This document shows, in pieces, positions 1 to 11,056 of a DNA stretch of 64,000 nt. The notes under the pieces were generated by a model. That model did no database searches. It was not told the DNA's origin and worked only from the letters and a program-made list of their open reading frames with translations. Each line of letters starts with the position of its first letter. Position 1 is the stretch's first letter. The translations under genes were made by a program, and so were the position numbers. Source of the DNA: Mikania micrantha (taxonomy: Eukaryota; Streptophyta; Magnoliopsida; Asterales; Asteraceae); NCBI GenBank assembly GCA_009363875.1, contig CM018685.1:55501087-55565086 (forward strand), read 5' to 3'.

Positions 1-235
1 TTTCAAATACAGGGTCTAAAGAACATTTAAGGGTTTTTCTCTTTAAGATCGAGTTTTAAGTTACACATCTTGACTCGCATTTTGTTAAGGTATTACTCAT
101 TTCAACTCTAGATGTACGTGTTATGATGATACCATTTTTAACCCAATATACAATAATTAATTCATTCAAATAAAGTCATTTATCTTACTTTGGATCAAAT
201 TAACATGTCTAATTTAAAGTCAATAAGAAAAACAT

Positions 236-1200
236 ATTGTTAGGCCGAGATTCTTAGGAATTCTTGAGGTGATCTCCACCTCCCTGTAAGAATAACAAGG
301 CGACCCGATACGATATTTTTATATGAAAATAAAAGCTAAAACATGTGTTGCTCAAAAACGTACTTTACCAACTTTTTTTATGCAATGACACGATGTCCAC
401 ATTTATTAATAAATGCATAAATAAAGAATAAACATTGTGCTGTAAAACACAAACAATTAATATTTTTGGAAGAACTGCTACATTCAGATTTAAGATGATG
501 ACAAAAGGTCAGGTTAGATTATGTTGTATATTTTATTATAATTGGTTGCAAATGAATATTAAAGAGTTGGAGGTGCAGAATACACACTCGTTTAATATTT
601 CTAAGTTCCAAACCAAGCGCGGAAGTCAAGGGGGTTGCGCCCCCTTGCGAGGTCCTAAGGGCAGCGCCCCTAGTCGGGTCCAACGGGCAGAGCCCCTGGT
701 GGCGGTCCTGTTGGCCATTTAGCGGGCAGGGGTCAAGGGGGCAACGCCCCTTGTGGGGTTTTGGGTAACGTCCCGAAACCTAAACGAAATTTACTTATTT
801 GTTATGTTCGGAATTATCATGATCCGAGATTTGACCCGTTAATATTACCCGCCAAAACCAACCGCCGATAACTAACTTGCGGTTGGTTGGTGATAAAAAC
901 ATGAACGAATTTGCAGACTTATTCATTCAATCGAAATTTCATATCATTGTTTTCTCTTTATTGGATTATCTCATAATCAAATTTCTTGAACTCGAAAGGG
1001 AAGAAATATTGATTTCGGATAGTAATTCATACACGATCCGATAGATTTCAAGTGATTTGACGAATTTCTCCAACAGATTAGAACGATCAACAACATTTTG
1101 ATTAGCTTTTTGAATTTTGTAAATATATAAAATGTAATTGTGAACACAAAATGTTTCTGTGACCTTAATATTTACTAAGGTCTCATATTTGAAATTATAC
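236..1200. repeat. LTR-like block with GC hairpin cluster
   Basis: AT-rich sequence interrupted at 628-752 by four short GC palindromes (arms GGGGG/CCCCC or GGGC/GCCC around loops such as TTGCG, AGC, AGA and AAC). Clusters of this type are familiar from plant LTR retrotransposons, mainly copia. I could not define the TG/CA ends, a primer-binding site or a coding region, so it is only a probable LTR remnant. No gene is visible in 1-2,040. Confidence 0.3.
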
Positions 1201-2043
1201 GGGCTCTTGTTATATTTTGGATTCTTAGGCTTAGTTTAACAAAAGCCTCTTTGGGTAGACAGACCGACGTTGGTTTCTTACGACGGGGCGGCTATGGCAG
1301 ATCGAAAGGGTGACTCTGTAGAAATGTGGCATCGAAGGGTCTTCCGTGCTCATCCCAAATTTCTTACTTTGTGATTGAAACTCAAAACCATAATTGGAAT
1401 CAAGACCTGATGTGATTCAAACTCGACTGTGTGTTTGTGTCACTATGATTATGTGAATCTGTAACTATGATTCAAAGTTTCAAACTCGAAGCTAGTAAGC
1501 CACATTTCCATGATTCAAACTCAAATAAGGCTTTTTTGAATCTCATCATTCACTATATTCTTTTTTCTTTGATTTCTATTGGTGATTTTTTTTAGTTTAT
1601 TTTTGTGATTTGTTTAGTGTTTCAAATTGTTTATGAGGTCTTAACTCTTTGAATTGTTAAATGTTTATAGGGTTTTTAAATTGGTCCTTTTAGAATTTGG
1701 ATTATTAGGTTTAATTATAGTTGATTAATTCATTAGATTATCACTTGTATTAGTAATTTAGTAGAATACATGTTAAATAAAAATCGGAAATATGAATTTG
1801 AATGCTAGAAAAGAAAGAAGAAAATTAAACTAGATAGCATAGTTGAAAAAGGGTCTTGGACTTTAATTCCACCTAAGACCTTCAAAACACTTAGTAAGCA
1901 TATTTCTGAAAACGAGTAAACTCCACATACCTAAACCCTTAGGAAATTGTATTTGGCCAAAATTCTATTTTTTTCTCAAGTGTAATCACACACCCTCTAT
2001 CAGAGATGGCAAAAAAACTAGGTATTATATAACTGGATATAAT

Positions 2044-2068
2044 TAAAAATAAATAAATAAATAAATAA
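2044..2068. repeat. (AAAT)n microsatellite
   Basis: Short run of AAAT/AATA units in otherwise non-coding sequence. Confidence 0.7.
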
Positions 2069-2349
2069 CCTGATGTTAGTAACTAGGTATGGTAACAATC
2101 CTACTTGGCTGGTTACATCAGGATGATATTCTTGGCAAATAACCGAGTATGGAACCCAGTATTGACTATTGAAGAACCTCGTATTCAAAACAGAGTGTTA
2201 CCATTTCAAAAAATCAAACTGATATATAGATTTTTGACATTTTGTGTGTATTTTTTTGAACATTTTATAATTTTTCCCCTTTCGGCTCCCGAGTAAGTTT
2301 TTTTTTAAAAAGGATGTTATTGAAAAAACAGTTGTTGCTCCTCACCTTA

Positions 2350-2735
2350 AAACAGTTGTGGATCATTGACACATGTCTCACATCATTAAAACAGTTGTTG
2401 CTCCCTAACCTTAAATCTTCTCTTATGTCGTGTCTCTCCATCCATCACCAAGCCGTAGTCACCACCACCCCATTTGTTATACGTCCTTTTAATAGCCACA
2501 ACCATCACATTGTCACATTCGTTGCTGCTCTGTCCCTCATCTTAAACAGTTGTGGATCATTGACACATGTCTCACATCTTTAAAACAATTGTTGCTCCCT
2601 AACCTTAAATCTTCTCTTCTGCCATGTCTCTCCATCCATCACTAAGCCGCAGTCACCACCACCCTATTTGTTATATATCCTTTTAATAGCCACAACCATC
2701 ACATCGTATGTCTTCATTCGTTGCTGCTCTGCATT
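2350..2735. repeat. Tandem duplication, two ~194-bp units
   Basis: The segment that starts AAACAGTTGTGG at 2350 recurs at 2544 and stays alignable to GTTGCTGCTCTG (2521-2532 and 2720-2731), with a few substitutions and a small insertion in copy two. The short open frames inside show no recognisable protein. Confidence 0.85.
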
Positions 2736-3215
2736 CTTATGAAAACGCCCGACCTATGGAAGGACTCCTGCTCACACAAATCCCAATTCTAGAGATAAAG
2801 TGTTGCGATCATTGTTTTCGTCTCTAGATGTTGAAGAAGCGTCAAAAATTACTTCGAACAGATAACACATATTTTGAAAGAACAAACTATGATGGCTTTG
2901 AAGAGATACACTGACACAACCAACTTGAAATTGTTGTGGGCTCCAGCCGATCACTTAATCGGTCACACGCGTGAGATGGTCGAGAAGACGAAGGAAAGAT
3001 AATGAAAAATATAACATGGAGTGATTTTATTTTAATGTTTTTTATTTCTTTTGTAATTTTTTTAATTTTATAATGTAATTTTATTTTATTTTAAATTTCA
3101 TTATGTCATTTAATTAAAAAAATCAAATAACAAAATATTAAATAAAAGTAATGATTAAAATGGAGTGATGAGAGAACATGTGTATGCGAAGAATGGTGAT
3201 ACTGTTGGTTGTTTA

Positions 3216-3776
3216 TAGGGGTGAGCAAAACACCGAAGAAACCAAACCGGAACCGAAACCGAACCGAACGAATAACCGAAAAAAACCGAAACCGAATTAT
3301 TCGGTTCGGTTTTTCATATTCTAAAAACCGAAAAAACTTAACCGATATGTAACTTTTTTTAAAAATTAATAGATATATGTTGCTATTTTTATACCTATTT
3401 AACGGGATAGAACACACAAATAGTCTACCATTAAAGATGATAAATATTTGGATTAGATGAATACTATCATTTTAAAAGATGAAATCGGAATTATTATATA
3501 TTTAGTTATTTACTTTTGATTTTTTTTTAAATGTAAGAATATGATGACAATCATTTAGTTTTATTTTGATTATTTGTGTTCGATCAATTAATTTATGAAT
3601 TAGTTATTGTTAAACATCTTTGCCCTTTCAATATTGTGTGTGAGAGAGAACAAAAAAAACCAAAAACAAAAAAAAAAAAACCAAAAAAACCGAATGGTTC
3701 CTAATAACTAAAAACCGACTATATCGGTTTCGATTTTAGCCAAAAACTGAACCGAACTGAACCGAGCACACCTCTA
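3216..3776. mobile_element. hAT-type MITE with 8-bp target duplication
   Basis: The 561-bp element begins TAGGGGTGAGC and ends GCACACCTCTA, an imperfect terminal inverted repeat. It is flanked by identical GTTGTTTA copies at 3208-3215 and 3777-3784. An 8-bp duplication with a TAGGGGTG terminus is typical of hAT elements. The interior is rich in CCGAAC/GGTTCG low-complexity sequence in opposite orientation at both ends and carries no transposase. Confidence 0.75.
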
Positions 3777-3959
3777 GTTGTTTATGTGACGACTATATAA
3801 ACTGATGAAGGTGTGATAAATCATGATTATACTTAACAATAAAACGATCTGAAAAGCCTCCGAAAAAGAAGACACATGCTTGTGGTTAGACTATGCTAAG
3901 CCCTAAAGGAGATATTATTATAATATAAATGATTTGTTTTACACGAAGCACAAAATCCC

Positions 3960-4030
3960 AATTTGTCATAGTGGTAAATCGTGACTAATTTTCTGATCTT
4001 TCGTGGGTTCGAATCTCTACTTTGGTAACC
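3960..4030 (+). ncRNA. tRNA-like pol III promoter / SINE head
   Basis: A box A-like stretch (TAGTGGTAAATC, 3969-3980) is followed about 26 bp later by a box B (GGTTCGAATC, 4006-4015). This spacing matches a tRNA or tRNA-derived SINE. No full cloverleaf can be folded by eye, so SINE head or tRNA relic is the better reading. It lies directly upstream of the RPC4-like exons. Confidence 0.5.
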
Positions 4031-4141
4031 TTTTTTCTTTCTTCTGAAACCCTAGATTTTCCGACGACGTCTATCTTCTTGCAGATCTCCGGCGACCATC
4101 TCTCGGCTGAAATCTGCTCGGATCTTCACGAATAGGCTCCC

Positions 4142-4557
4142 ATGGATGTGGATCCACCTGTACCGCCATCTTCAGCTCCGAAAAAGGTGTCAAAGTCAAC
4201 TCGGAAGGTCTCATCACCACTTTTATTTTTGATATTCGTTTATCATTCAACATTTTAAGCTCAGATCTGAATCGGATTTATCAAAACTGAAACTAACGAT
4301 CGGAATTTTATTGTATTACTACAGCCGAAATTCACCCCCAAACCACCTGTTAAGAGAAATCCGGCTCCTGTCTTGACTAAAAGGTGCGTTTTCGGCGTTC
4401 AATTTTGGATTATCTCTACATTTTCTCCTTTAAATTTGTAATTAAAAGTATGTAATTCGAGTGTTGTAGTAGATCTGTAAATCATGATTCTCATTTGTTC
4501 AGTGACGGTAGTGATGCTGATTCTGAAAGCGAACAAGAATTACTCAGCGAAGTCATT
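4142..4557 (+). pseudogene. RPC4-like RNA polymerase III subunit, 5' fragment (3 exons)
   Basis: Three exons splice in frame: 4142-4207, 4325-4383 and 4503-4557, each bounded by GT and AG, giving 60 codons. The protein starts MDVDPPVPPSSAPKK and continues with a KFTPKPP motif and an acidic SESEQ-ELL stretch, the layout of the N-terminus of plant RPC4 (pol III subunit, Rpc53 homologue). A fourth donor (GTAACT) follows at 4558, but a 31-C homopolymer begins 11 bp later and I find no further exons in the window. The 5' leader (4030-4141) is CT-rich as in a real plant gene. It is either a truncated copy or a gene whose remainder lies beyond inserted DNA. The family assignment rests on short motifs. 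The start is the first ATG of the frame. Confidence 0.5.
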
Positions 4558-4567
4558 GTAACTCTCT

Positions 4568-4568
<1 letters not shown>

Positions 4569-4599
<31 letters not shown>
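4569..4599. repeat. Poly-C homopolymer, 31 bp
   Basis: Uninterrupted run of C just after the third RPC4-like exon. It may be a real junction or an assembly artefact. Confidence 0.9.
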
Positions 4600-4600
<1 letters not shown>

Positions 4601-4734
4601 ATGCATCATACATGCAAGAAAGAGACTTATGGTTCATATGAATGGAAAAGATGAATATATGGGTTTTATTACATGTTGAATGAGGTGGTGTTCACCCCAT
4701 CATATGCTTGGTTTTAGATATAGCACTTGAGGTA

Positions 4735-5015
4735 TGAGGCGTGAGAGCGCATGCAGGAAAACGGTTTAGGATTTTTAGCCAACGCCTTATAAACATTTGG
4801 GTCAAATTTGATCAATACTGGTCAAGATCCGGTTAGGAGGGTGACAAGTAGAATCAACCAATGAGATTAAGAGATTATGAATGTTTTACATGATAAAAAA
4901 AAGGCCAATATGTAAAAAAGATTAGACAAATTCATCATTTCATTGCAGACAAAACTTATTTTGTTGTCTATTAAGCAAAGCCTCATGCCTCACGCCTCGG
5001 CATTTGAGGCCTAAA
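4735..5015. repeat. Inverted-repeat element, GAGGCGTGAG arms
   Basis: The left arm near 4735-4760 (GAGGTATGAGGCGTGAG) is repeated in inverted form near 4978-5010 (CTCACGCCTC). A 14-bp direct repeat TGTTGAATGAGGTG lies outside both arms at about 4674 and 5073. It looks like a small foldback or non-autonomous element. No coding capacity. Confidence 0.4.
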
Positions 5016-5099
5016 CACATAGGAGCGTTCAAGCTTTTTAAAACCAGATCATATGGCCCATATGAGTTGTATGACGTGTTGAATGAGGTGTGTATATAT

Positions 5100-6719
5100 A
5101 ATATTTTTAATTTATAAAAGAGATTAAATGAATCAAAAGTCAATTAAATAAATATCTATAAACATATAAATTAAAATTTTTTGTTTGAGTTTGGGTTTTG
5201 CTCTTTTAAAATAAAAAAATAATTAAAAATGATATATATATATATATTTTGTACCAGAAAATTTCTAAAATCACTATCTGAATCCGTATCTGAAATTTTC
5301 AGATATCGAAATTTTCATATATTTTTGATTTGGAAATCCTTCATACTCGGTTTCGAATTCGGATATTTTTTGCACACCCGTATACGTAATTACATGAAAA
5401 TATAAAATTCAATTTTTGATTTCAACCGTCTCCTCAGATTTGACGCTCTGAGACGTATGCCCGAGCCCACCACAGGAGGAACCCCTCAACTGCATAAACC
5501 CCCTGACGTTGATTCAGCAAATACCAGACACATGAGATAGTTAGTGTTGGCATACACGTCACTATCCCCCAGAAATCAGAAAGTACAGTTAAAAATTATA
5601 ATAGGACCGGTCCATACGCCTCTCCAAAATTCAGTAGGTGCACAAGTGTACTATCAGAGTACTAAATAGAGACGCCGTGAGTTCAACTAATCGCCACGGG
5701 TGGTTCCACGTCATGGTTGCCGCCATGAAGGGCATGTAGTCATCCTTACAGGTAAGGGCATGCTCGACCGCTCGAGTAATAGATCAGAACTTCAGTAAGT
5801 TGAGTAGGTTCAGTAAGTTCAATAGGTTCAGCAGTGTAGGTAAACTACTAAGTAATGTCATAATCGGATCATACAATAACGAGTACAACATAATACAGAT
5901 CTATTATATGATAAACGAAACAGAGAAACACGATATCATATCGTGGCAATATAGAAACATAAATTAAACGGTTACAGAAACATAAATACTATAATTTAAT
6001 TAAACAGGATCCGTACCTTAGTTTTAGCAATTAAGCAACAAATAATTCAGAAAATAAGCAAGTATTCCAAATCTCTGACGACTCATAAATCTGTATTTTT
6101 GTTTAAGTTTTCGTTAGTTTAAACGAAATATAATTTGTATGTTTAGTTTTTTGGTGATTTAAACATTTTTACAGTTTAACCGATTGGATCGGTTTATTTA
6201 ATAAGTTTGTTTAATATTCGTTAATATCTTAAATCGGTGATTTAAACGTTTTTCAATTGGAAAGATTAGAACTTAAAGTATTAAAATTAATATATATATT
6301 AAAATGTAACCAAATGAATAGTAATTATATATATATTTTATTAAAATAGTAAATACAAATATATATATGTATATATATTATATTATATTGATTAGTAATT
6401 TATATACATACATACATACATATATATATGTGTGAATAGTGAAAAAATGCGGTTCTTTCTATGTTTTTGGTGGTGTTCGGAGAAGGTAACGGTGATGAAT
6501 TTTTTATCATAAAAAATCGATGTTTTTTTAAAGATTTGTGTTTTTTTTAATTCAATTAATTGGTTGTCGATGAAAAATATTTTGTGACTAATTTTTTCTA
6601 TTATTTTCGTAACATATTTGCATGGATTTTGTATGATTTTTTATGAGAAATTTGATTTTTGCTAATTAACTTATGCATATGCAAATAATATATAATACCC
6701 GTTATCTAGAGTGTATTGT
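5100..6719. other. AT-rich intergenic DNA, possible degraded LTR
   Basis: No gene is visible. A less AT-rich stretch at 5430-5800 contains repeated TTCAGTAAGTT/TTCAATAGGTT units and resembles degraded LTR sequence, but I could not find its ends. (TA)-rich microsatellites occur at 5230-5250 and 6285-6430. Confidence 0.3.
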
Positions 6720-6723
6720 AATA

Positions 6724-6755
6724 ATCCGCCGCAACGCGCGGGGGATAAAACCTAG
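6724..6755 (+). mobile_element. Helitron-like 3' terminus
   Basis: A short GC hairpin (CCGC...GCGG around CGCAACGC) is followed after about 10 bp by CCTAG and then T. Plant Helitrons end in a GC hairpin and CTRR, and insert 5' of a T. The 5' end (TC) was not located, so the element length is unknown. Confidence 0.45.
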
Positions 6756-7949
6756 TTTTAATTAATTTGAAAGTTGTTTCGGATCAAATTAATTCTCATG
6801 ACTTCTCGAAAAGGATTCTTAAGGCTTAACTGGTTAAAACATATTTCCCAATTATATAACCCCCGGTTGTATGTATAATATTTTAACCAATTAGACCGTA
6901 ATCCTACTTATTGTCAACTTGGTTCTTATTTCTTTTGTATGTTTGAAATTTGGAAATATGGAGGCTGAAACAAAACATGTGCCATAAAATGTATTTGGCT
7001 AAAATAATAATTTGTTTAATATAAAACCTCCACCACTTTGGTGATCTTCCCTAAAGCTTCAAAATGAATACAGTAAGTTTGTTTTCTAAGTACATCCCAT
7101 CGTGGTGCTCCTCCCTGCTATTCTTTGAATTAATCGTAGACATACATACACACACTTAGACTCATTCCCAATCATAATATCTATAAAAACATAAATCTTC
7201 CTCTTTAGCTTTCTTAAAATGTTTTAAAAGAACTCCCTGTTTTCTTCTACAAATTCGGATATGAAACAGATTAAATTTTCAAGATGAATCAAACTTACCT
7301 AGAACATTAGTATAAAGAGGATTATCATCCGAGATCGTAGTGATGATACGCGATAGAATGACGATACGCAGTTGAAGTTGAATGTTTCCAAGCTTGGCGC
7401 CGGCAACGTTTTAAAAATGACGGTAGTGGCCGGTGTTTTATGGGCTGATAGTAATTCTTTATGGCAATCCACACCCGGTTCTCTGTAGCAACTCTTGCCC
7501 ATGTCGGTATTGTACTCAGCGGTTTTTATGGTTTACTCCGATGGCTTTGGCGTCTTCCTAATTTTAGTCGATTGTTGTAGTTTGAAGAAAAACAAGACAA
7601 CAATGGAGTTCAACAACTTTAATTCAATGGGTTAGGCGGTTTCGAATACGTTTGGTTCGACAGTTTCATATTGATTGAATTCTAATTTTTATAAATCATA
7701 AATAAGTCAACATTAACATAGAAATCAATTTAATATTTAATATTAATCAATTAAAAATTCTGATAATTTTAGATAGGTCGTATACGAGTCTGTTTTTCAA
7801 ATTGGTATTCAACACTATTGGTTTTTAATATGGCGTTACTAAAATATATTTATCACTATTAGTGTAAAAAAAATAGCTCATTCTTTTTCACTTGTTAATA
7901 ATAATTGAATCGAGGCTGTCAAATAGGTTGGTTATACAAATAACTAGAA
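6756..7949. other. AT-rich intergenic DNA
   Basis: No gene recognised. A less AT-rich island at 7320-7560 has a short open frame on the - strand without recognisable motifs. Confidence 0.5.
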
Positions 7950-8257
7950 TGTTCGGTAATTCACTATCAGCCCAGAATTTGAAACACAAAGATTAAGGAA
8001 TAATTCTCCAAGCTTTTATTAATCAATGAGAAAATTACAACTCAAAACTCACTGATAATCACGTCCCAATTACGTGCTCAACTAGGACTATATATAGCCA
8101 CAGACTCGGCTCTAACTAGATAAACATTATCATTATCTATTAAAACAAACTTAACGAAATAAACTCATTTATGATAATACAAAGCCCACATCAGCTCCAA
8201 TTATCAACCCATTATTCCAGCCCACATGCTCAGACGGGAATTAATCTAGGTCCAACA
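7950..8257 (-). mobile_element. Solo-LTR-like copia block
   Basis: On the - strand this 308-bp block starts TGTTGGACCTAG and ends TTACCGAACA, and it holds a TATATATAG box in the middle, as expected of a copia LTR. The flanking pentamers (TAGAA and TTCAC) do not match and no internal region is found. It is a solo LTR without a preserved duplication or a truncated remnant. Confidence 0.5.
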
Positions 8258-8775
8258 TTCACTCATTGTAATTTGTCAGAACTTGTAACTAATAATTTCA
8301 AACTTGTTAACTAATTATTTATAATTTAACTATATTAATTTAATAATATCATTTGAGTATTTAAATTATATATTTTTAAATTTATTTATGCATGTTATTT
8401 ATTTATGTTATTATTTTCAGGTATTATAATTGGTTTAACATAACTATTAAAATTAGTTATGTTAAAGTATTGAACTATAGATGAAAGTGTTACATATAGG
8501 GGCTAAATCCGTAAAAAATTAAAGTTTATGATTCAGGTTCATAGTTTGTACAAACCAAGGGACCATCTGTATTATCTACTCGTGTAGATACCAAGAATAA
8601 ACGTCAAACACAGAGCATCGAATATTCCGGCCGCCGTCTCCGGCATCCTTTTTAAGACCGGAATTTATCTTTAATTAGTATCCGATTAATATTGTGAGAA
8701 GAAAAAAAGCATAAACAGATTCAGTTCAATCGCTAAAGATCGTATCCGATGCAAATTTTAGCATAAAACTGAAGA

Positions 8776-9753
8776 ATGGTAAAAGCCATTAGGGTTTATG
8801 AGGTCGGTGACCCTGAGGTTTGATACTTTCTTTTAATCTCCCCACCTTATTTGATTTTATGAAAAATGTTCGTATTTCTGTTATCATTTGTATAAATTAG
8901 GTCAATTTCAAACAATAATTTCTCAATTTCGTAAGCGTCATTATATTGATCAACAATTCATCATTCGGAATGAATGTTGTTCTTATTGTTGGGCTTAAGC
9001 ATCCTAACAATATGCAATAATTTTGATTTTAAATCATCATTATTGGTAATATATAATTTGAATTAGTTTTTAAAAGATTATAAAGGAAAGTAAATATGCA
9101 AACTTTAACGAAGGTAAATGAACAAACAAAAACTTAACAAACTAACGTAGACGGGGACAATGAACAAACATGACATGTGTTTATGCAAGTTCATTTGATT
9201 ACAAGAACAAAACTTTGTGTTGATGTTGGTTTGTTTGTTAAATAAACAAGCATAAACAAACATCTTGTCAAACGGTTCACTGAACATTCGGTTCGTTTAC
9301 AAGTCTACATGCTACTGAGGGATATGTTTTTTACAGTACTGAAATGGGAGGATGTTGAAATCGGGGATCCATTGATATATATTTCCGTACAGGACTTTAC
9401 AATGTGCCTGAAATTCCTTACACACCAGGTTCACTTCTTAATCTCTTATTTAGACATAATTAGGAAACAGGATTCATAAAAATCTAAGCTTTAATTATCA
9501 CTTTCTATTAAAAGAACGATACGTAAGAACTTGAACTGTTTAACTATCTTGAAACGAATATGAAGTTGATACGCGATAAAGTTCGATTTGCAGAGATGGA
9601 GGCAATAGGTGTGGTGATCGCCATTAGGGAAGGATGTGTGATTTGAAAATTGGGGATATTGTTTATCATTCAGGAAGGGCAATGGGAGCTTATACAGAGG
9701 AGCATATTGTATTGGCAGACAAAGGATTGACTATAATTAAAACCAATAAATAG
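8776..9753 (+). pseudogene. Quinone oxidoreductase (zeta-crystallin-like) pseudogene
   Basis: Exon 1 (8776-8817) encodes MVKAIRVYEVGDPE, the usual N-terminus of plant NADPH:quinone oxidoreductases of the medium-chain dehydrogenase superfamily. Exon 2 (9337-9428) resumes with VLKWEDVEIGDP and IDIYFRTGLYNVPEIPYTPG. Exon 3 (from 9594) gives MEAIGVV and, after a frameshift, GDIVYHSGRAMGAYTEEH. Exon-intron borders survive, so this is an unprocessed copy. It is dead: one base is missing at the exon 1/2 junction, about 16 codons are deleted between GDP and IDIYF, a TGA follows REGCVI in exon 3, and the nucleotide-binding and catalytic C-terminal two thirds are absent. Intron 1 contains a foreign hAT-like fragment. 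Confidence 0.85.
9083..9306. mobile_element. hAT-like MITE fragment in pseudogene intron
   Basis: The right end GTTCGTTTACAAGTCTA matches the terminus of the element at 14,043-14,405 (GTTCGTTTACAGCTCTA), and both interiors are rich in AACAAACATGAACA. The left end is not clear. It lies inside intron 1 of the quinone oxidoreductase pseudogene. Confidence 0.4.
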
Positions 9754-10140
9754 TTGCTAAAGTGGCATGTAGATCAATAAAATACACAACTATATGATTA
9801 TTCTAATTTCATTTTCGTTTATTCTACGAGCTCTAGTATATTCATTTCTATTTTATTTTCTACATGGTTGACAATTGTGTATCGTAACACTGGCTAAATG
9901 AACCAAGATCTAGCCATCTATGTAGAATTTGAAAACACAGTCAAATTCCATAAAATTTATAAAATTTTAACCATATAAAATTTTTATGGCAGAAAACTTA
10001 ACATAATAATATAAAATTTAAAATTCATACTTACCAACCCAAAACCTTAGGATTTTTGTGTCATATTCGGGTTGTGGTTTGGGACGGATCAGGAATTGTT
10101 GCCGTTAGTTTTATGATACTATTATGATGTTTCCATGCAG

Positions 10141-10329
10141 GATGTTATGGTTGATCCCTGTGTTGCTGATGATGACTACATATGATCGCAGGCTGATTGA
10201 TAGAGCAATAGTTTGGGGAGAGTCGTTGCTCCTAGATGACTAATCTACCCTTGACGAGCAGGAGCTTAACGCCAAATTACACCCTCGTTTATGCAATCTT
10301 GGAATGGAAATTGACAAAATAACAATTTA
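10141..10329 (+). pseudogene. Possible U-box-like exon relic
   Basis: After a potential acceptor (ATGCAG) the frame reads DVMVDPCVADDDY and, after a 2-nt shift, YDRRLIDRAI, which recalls the U-box core of plant E3 ligases (VMxDPxVAxDGxTYxxxxI). One TAG interrupts the following STLDEQELNAKLHPRLC segment, which I do not recognise. Too short and broken for a firm call. Confidence 0.25.
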
Positions 10330-10656
10330 AGAAATTTTGAGCCCAACCTGATTTTTTAGGGTTCTTTTATGTACATGTGTTTTATTTATCTATATGTTAT
10401 ATGGATCTGTCATTAACTATGAGTATGAAAACTCATGCAAGTGTACATGCTAACACTAGAATGTTAATACTATACTTCTGTTTAGCAGTTTCATCATGTT
10501 TCGGTATTAGGATATTCAAAGAACTTTTTTATACCGCTTTGGTTCGGGTCACCCAAAATAACCAAAATATTGCCAATTTTAGTTTTATGTAATTGTCAAT
10601 TCTGGTTTTCTTTTGATAACCGTAAATACCTACTTATGTGGTAAATCCCTGGATCT

Positions 10657-10672
10657 CCCCCCCCCCCCCCCC
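10657..10672. repeat. Poly-C homopolymer, 16 bp
   Basis: Run of C next to the SINE-like segment. Confidence 0.9.
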
Positions 10673-10679
10673 AATATCC

Positions 10680-10790
10680 GACTAACAAAGGGAACAGGTA
10701 AAGTACGTGCGTCTCCAAGAGGAATTGAACTTGAGACATTCCCCCTCTACACTAATCAATACGCCACTTCCTTGGAGGTTTTCAATCTGA
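10680..10790 (-). ncRNA. tRNA-derived SINE head
   Basis: On the - strand, box A-like TGGCGTATTGATTAG (10752-10766) is followed by box B-like GTTCAATTCC (10721-10730) at tRNA-like spacing. The box order and the surrounding GGGGGAATGTCTC match SINE heads derived from tRNA. No poly-A tail was found downstream; the poly-C run lies there instead. Confidence 0.5.
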
Positions 10791-11056
10791 TTTGTTAGAA
10801 CTTTAATTAGGATCCATGACTATTGACATCTATATTGATTTGGATGTTATTATTGAGTAATGATTACACTAGCAGAATCTTGAAATGTGTTTACTCGAAC
10901 TAGACAACATTAAATACTCACGTCTAATACAAGGTTGTAATTTTATTAAAAACAAAATTTGTAAATTTTAAAGTAAGAGGTAAAAATATACCCCACATCT
11001 TTTTCAGCATTACATAGGAAACACTTTACAACAAAACTTATGCATAACATCATAAA

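Noticed and set aside
3960..4030. Functional tRNA gene
   Set aside because: Boxes A and B are present but no full acceptor stem or anticodon arm could be paired.
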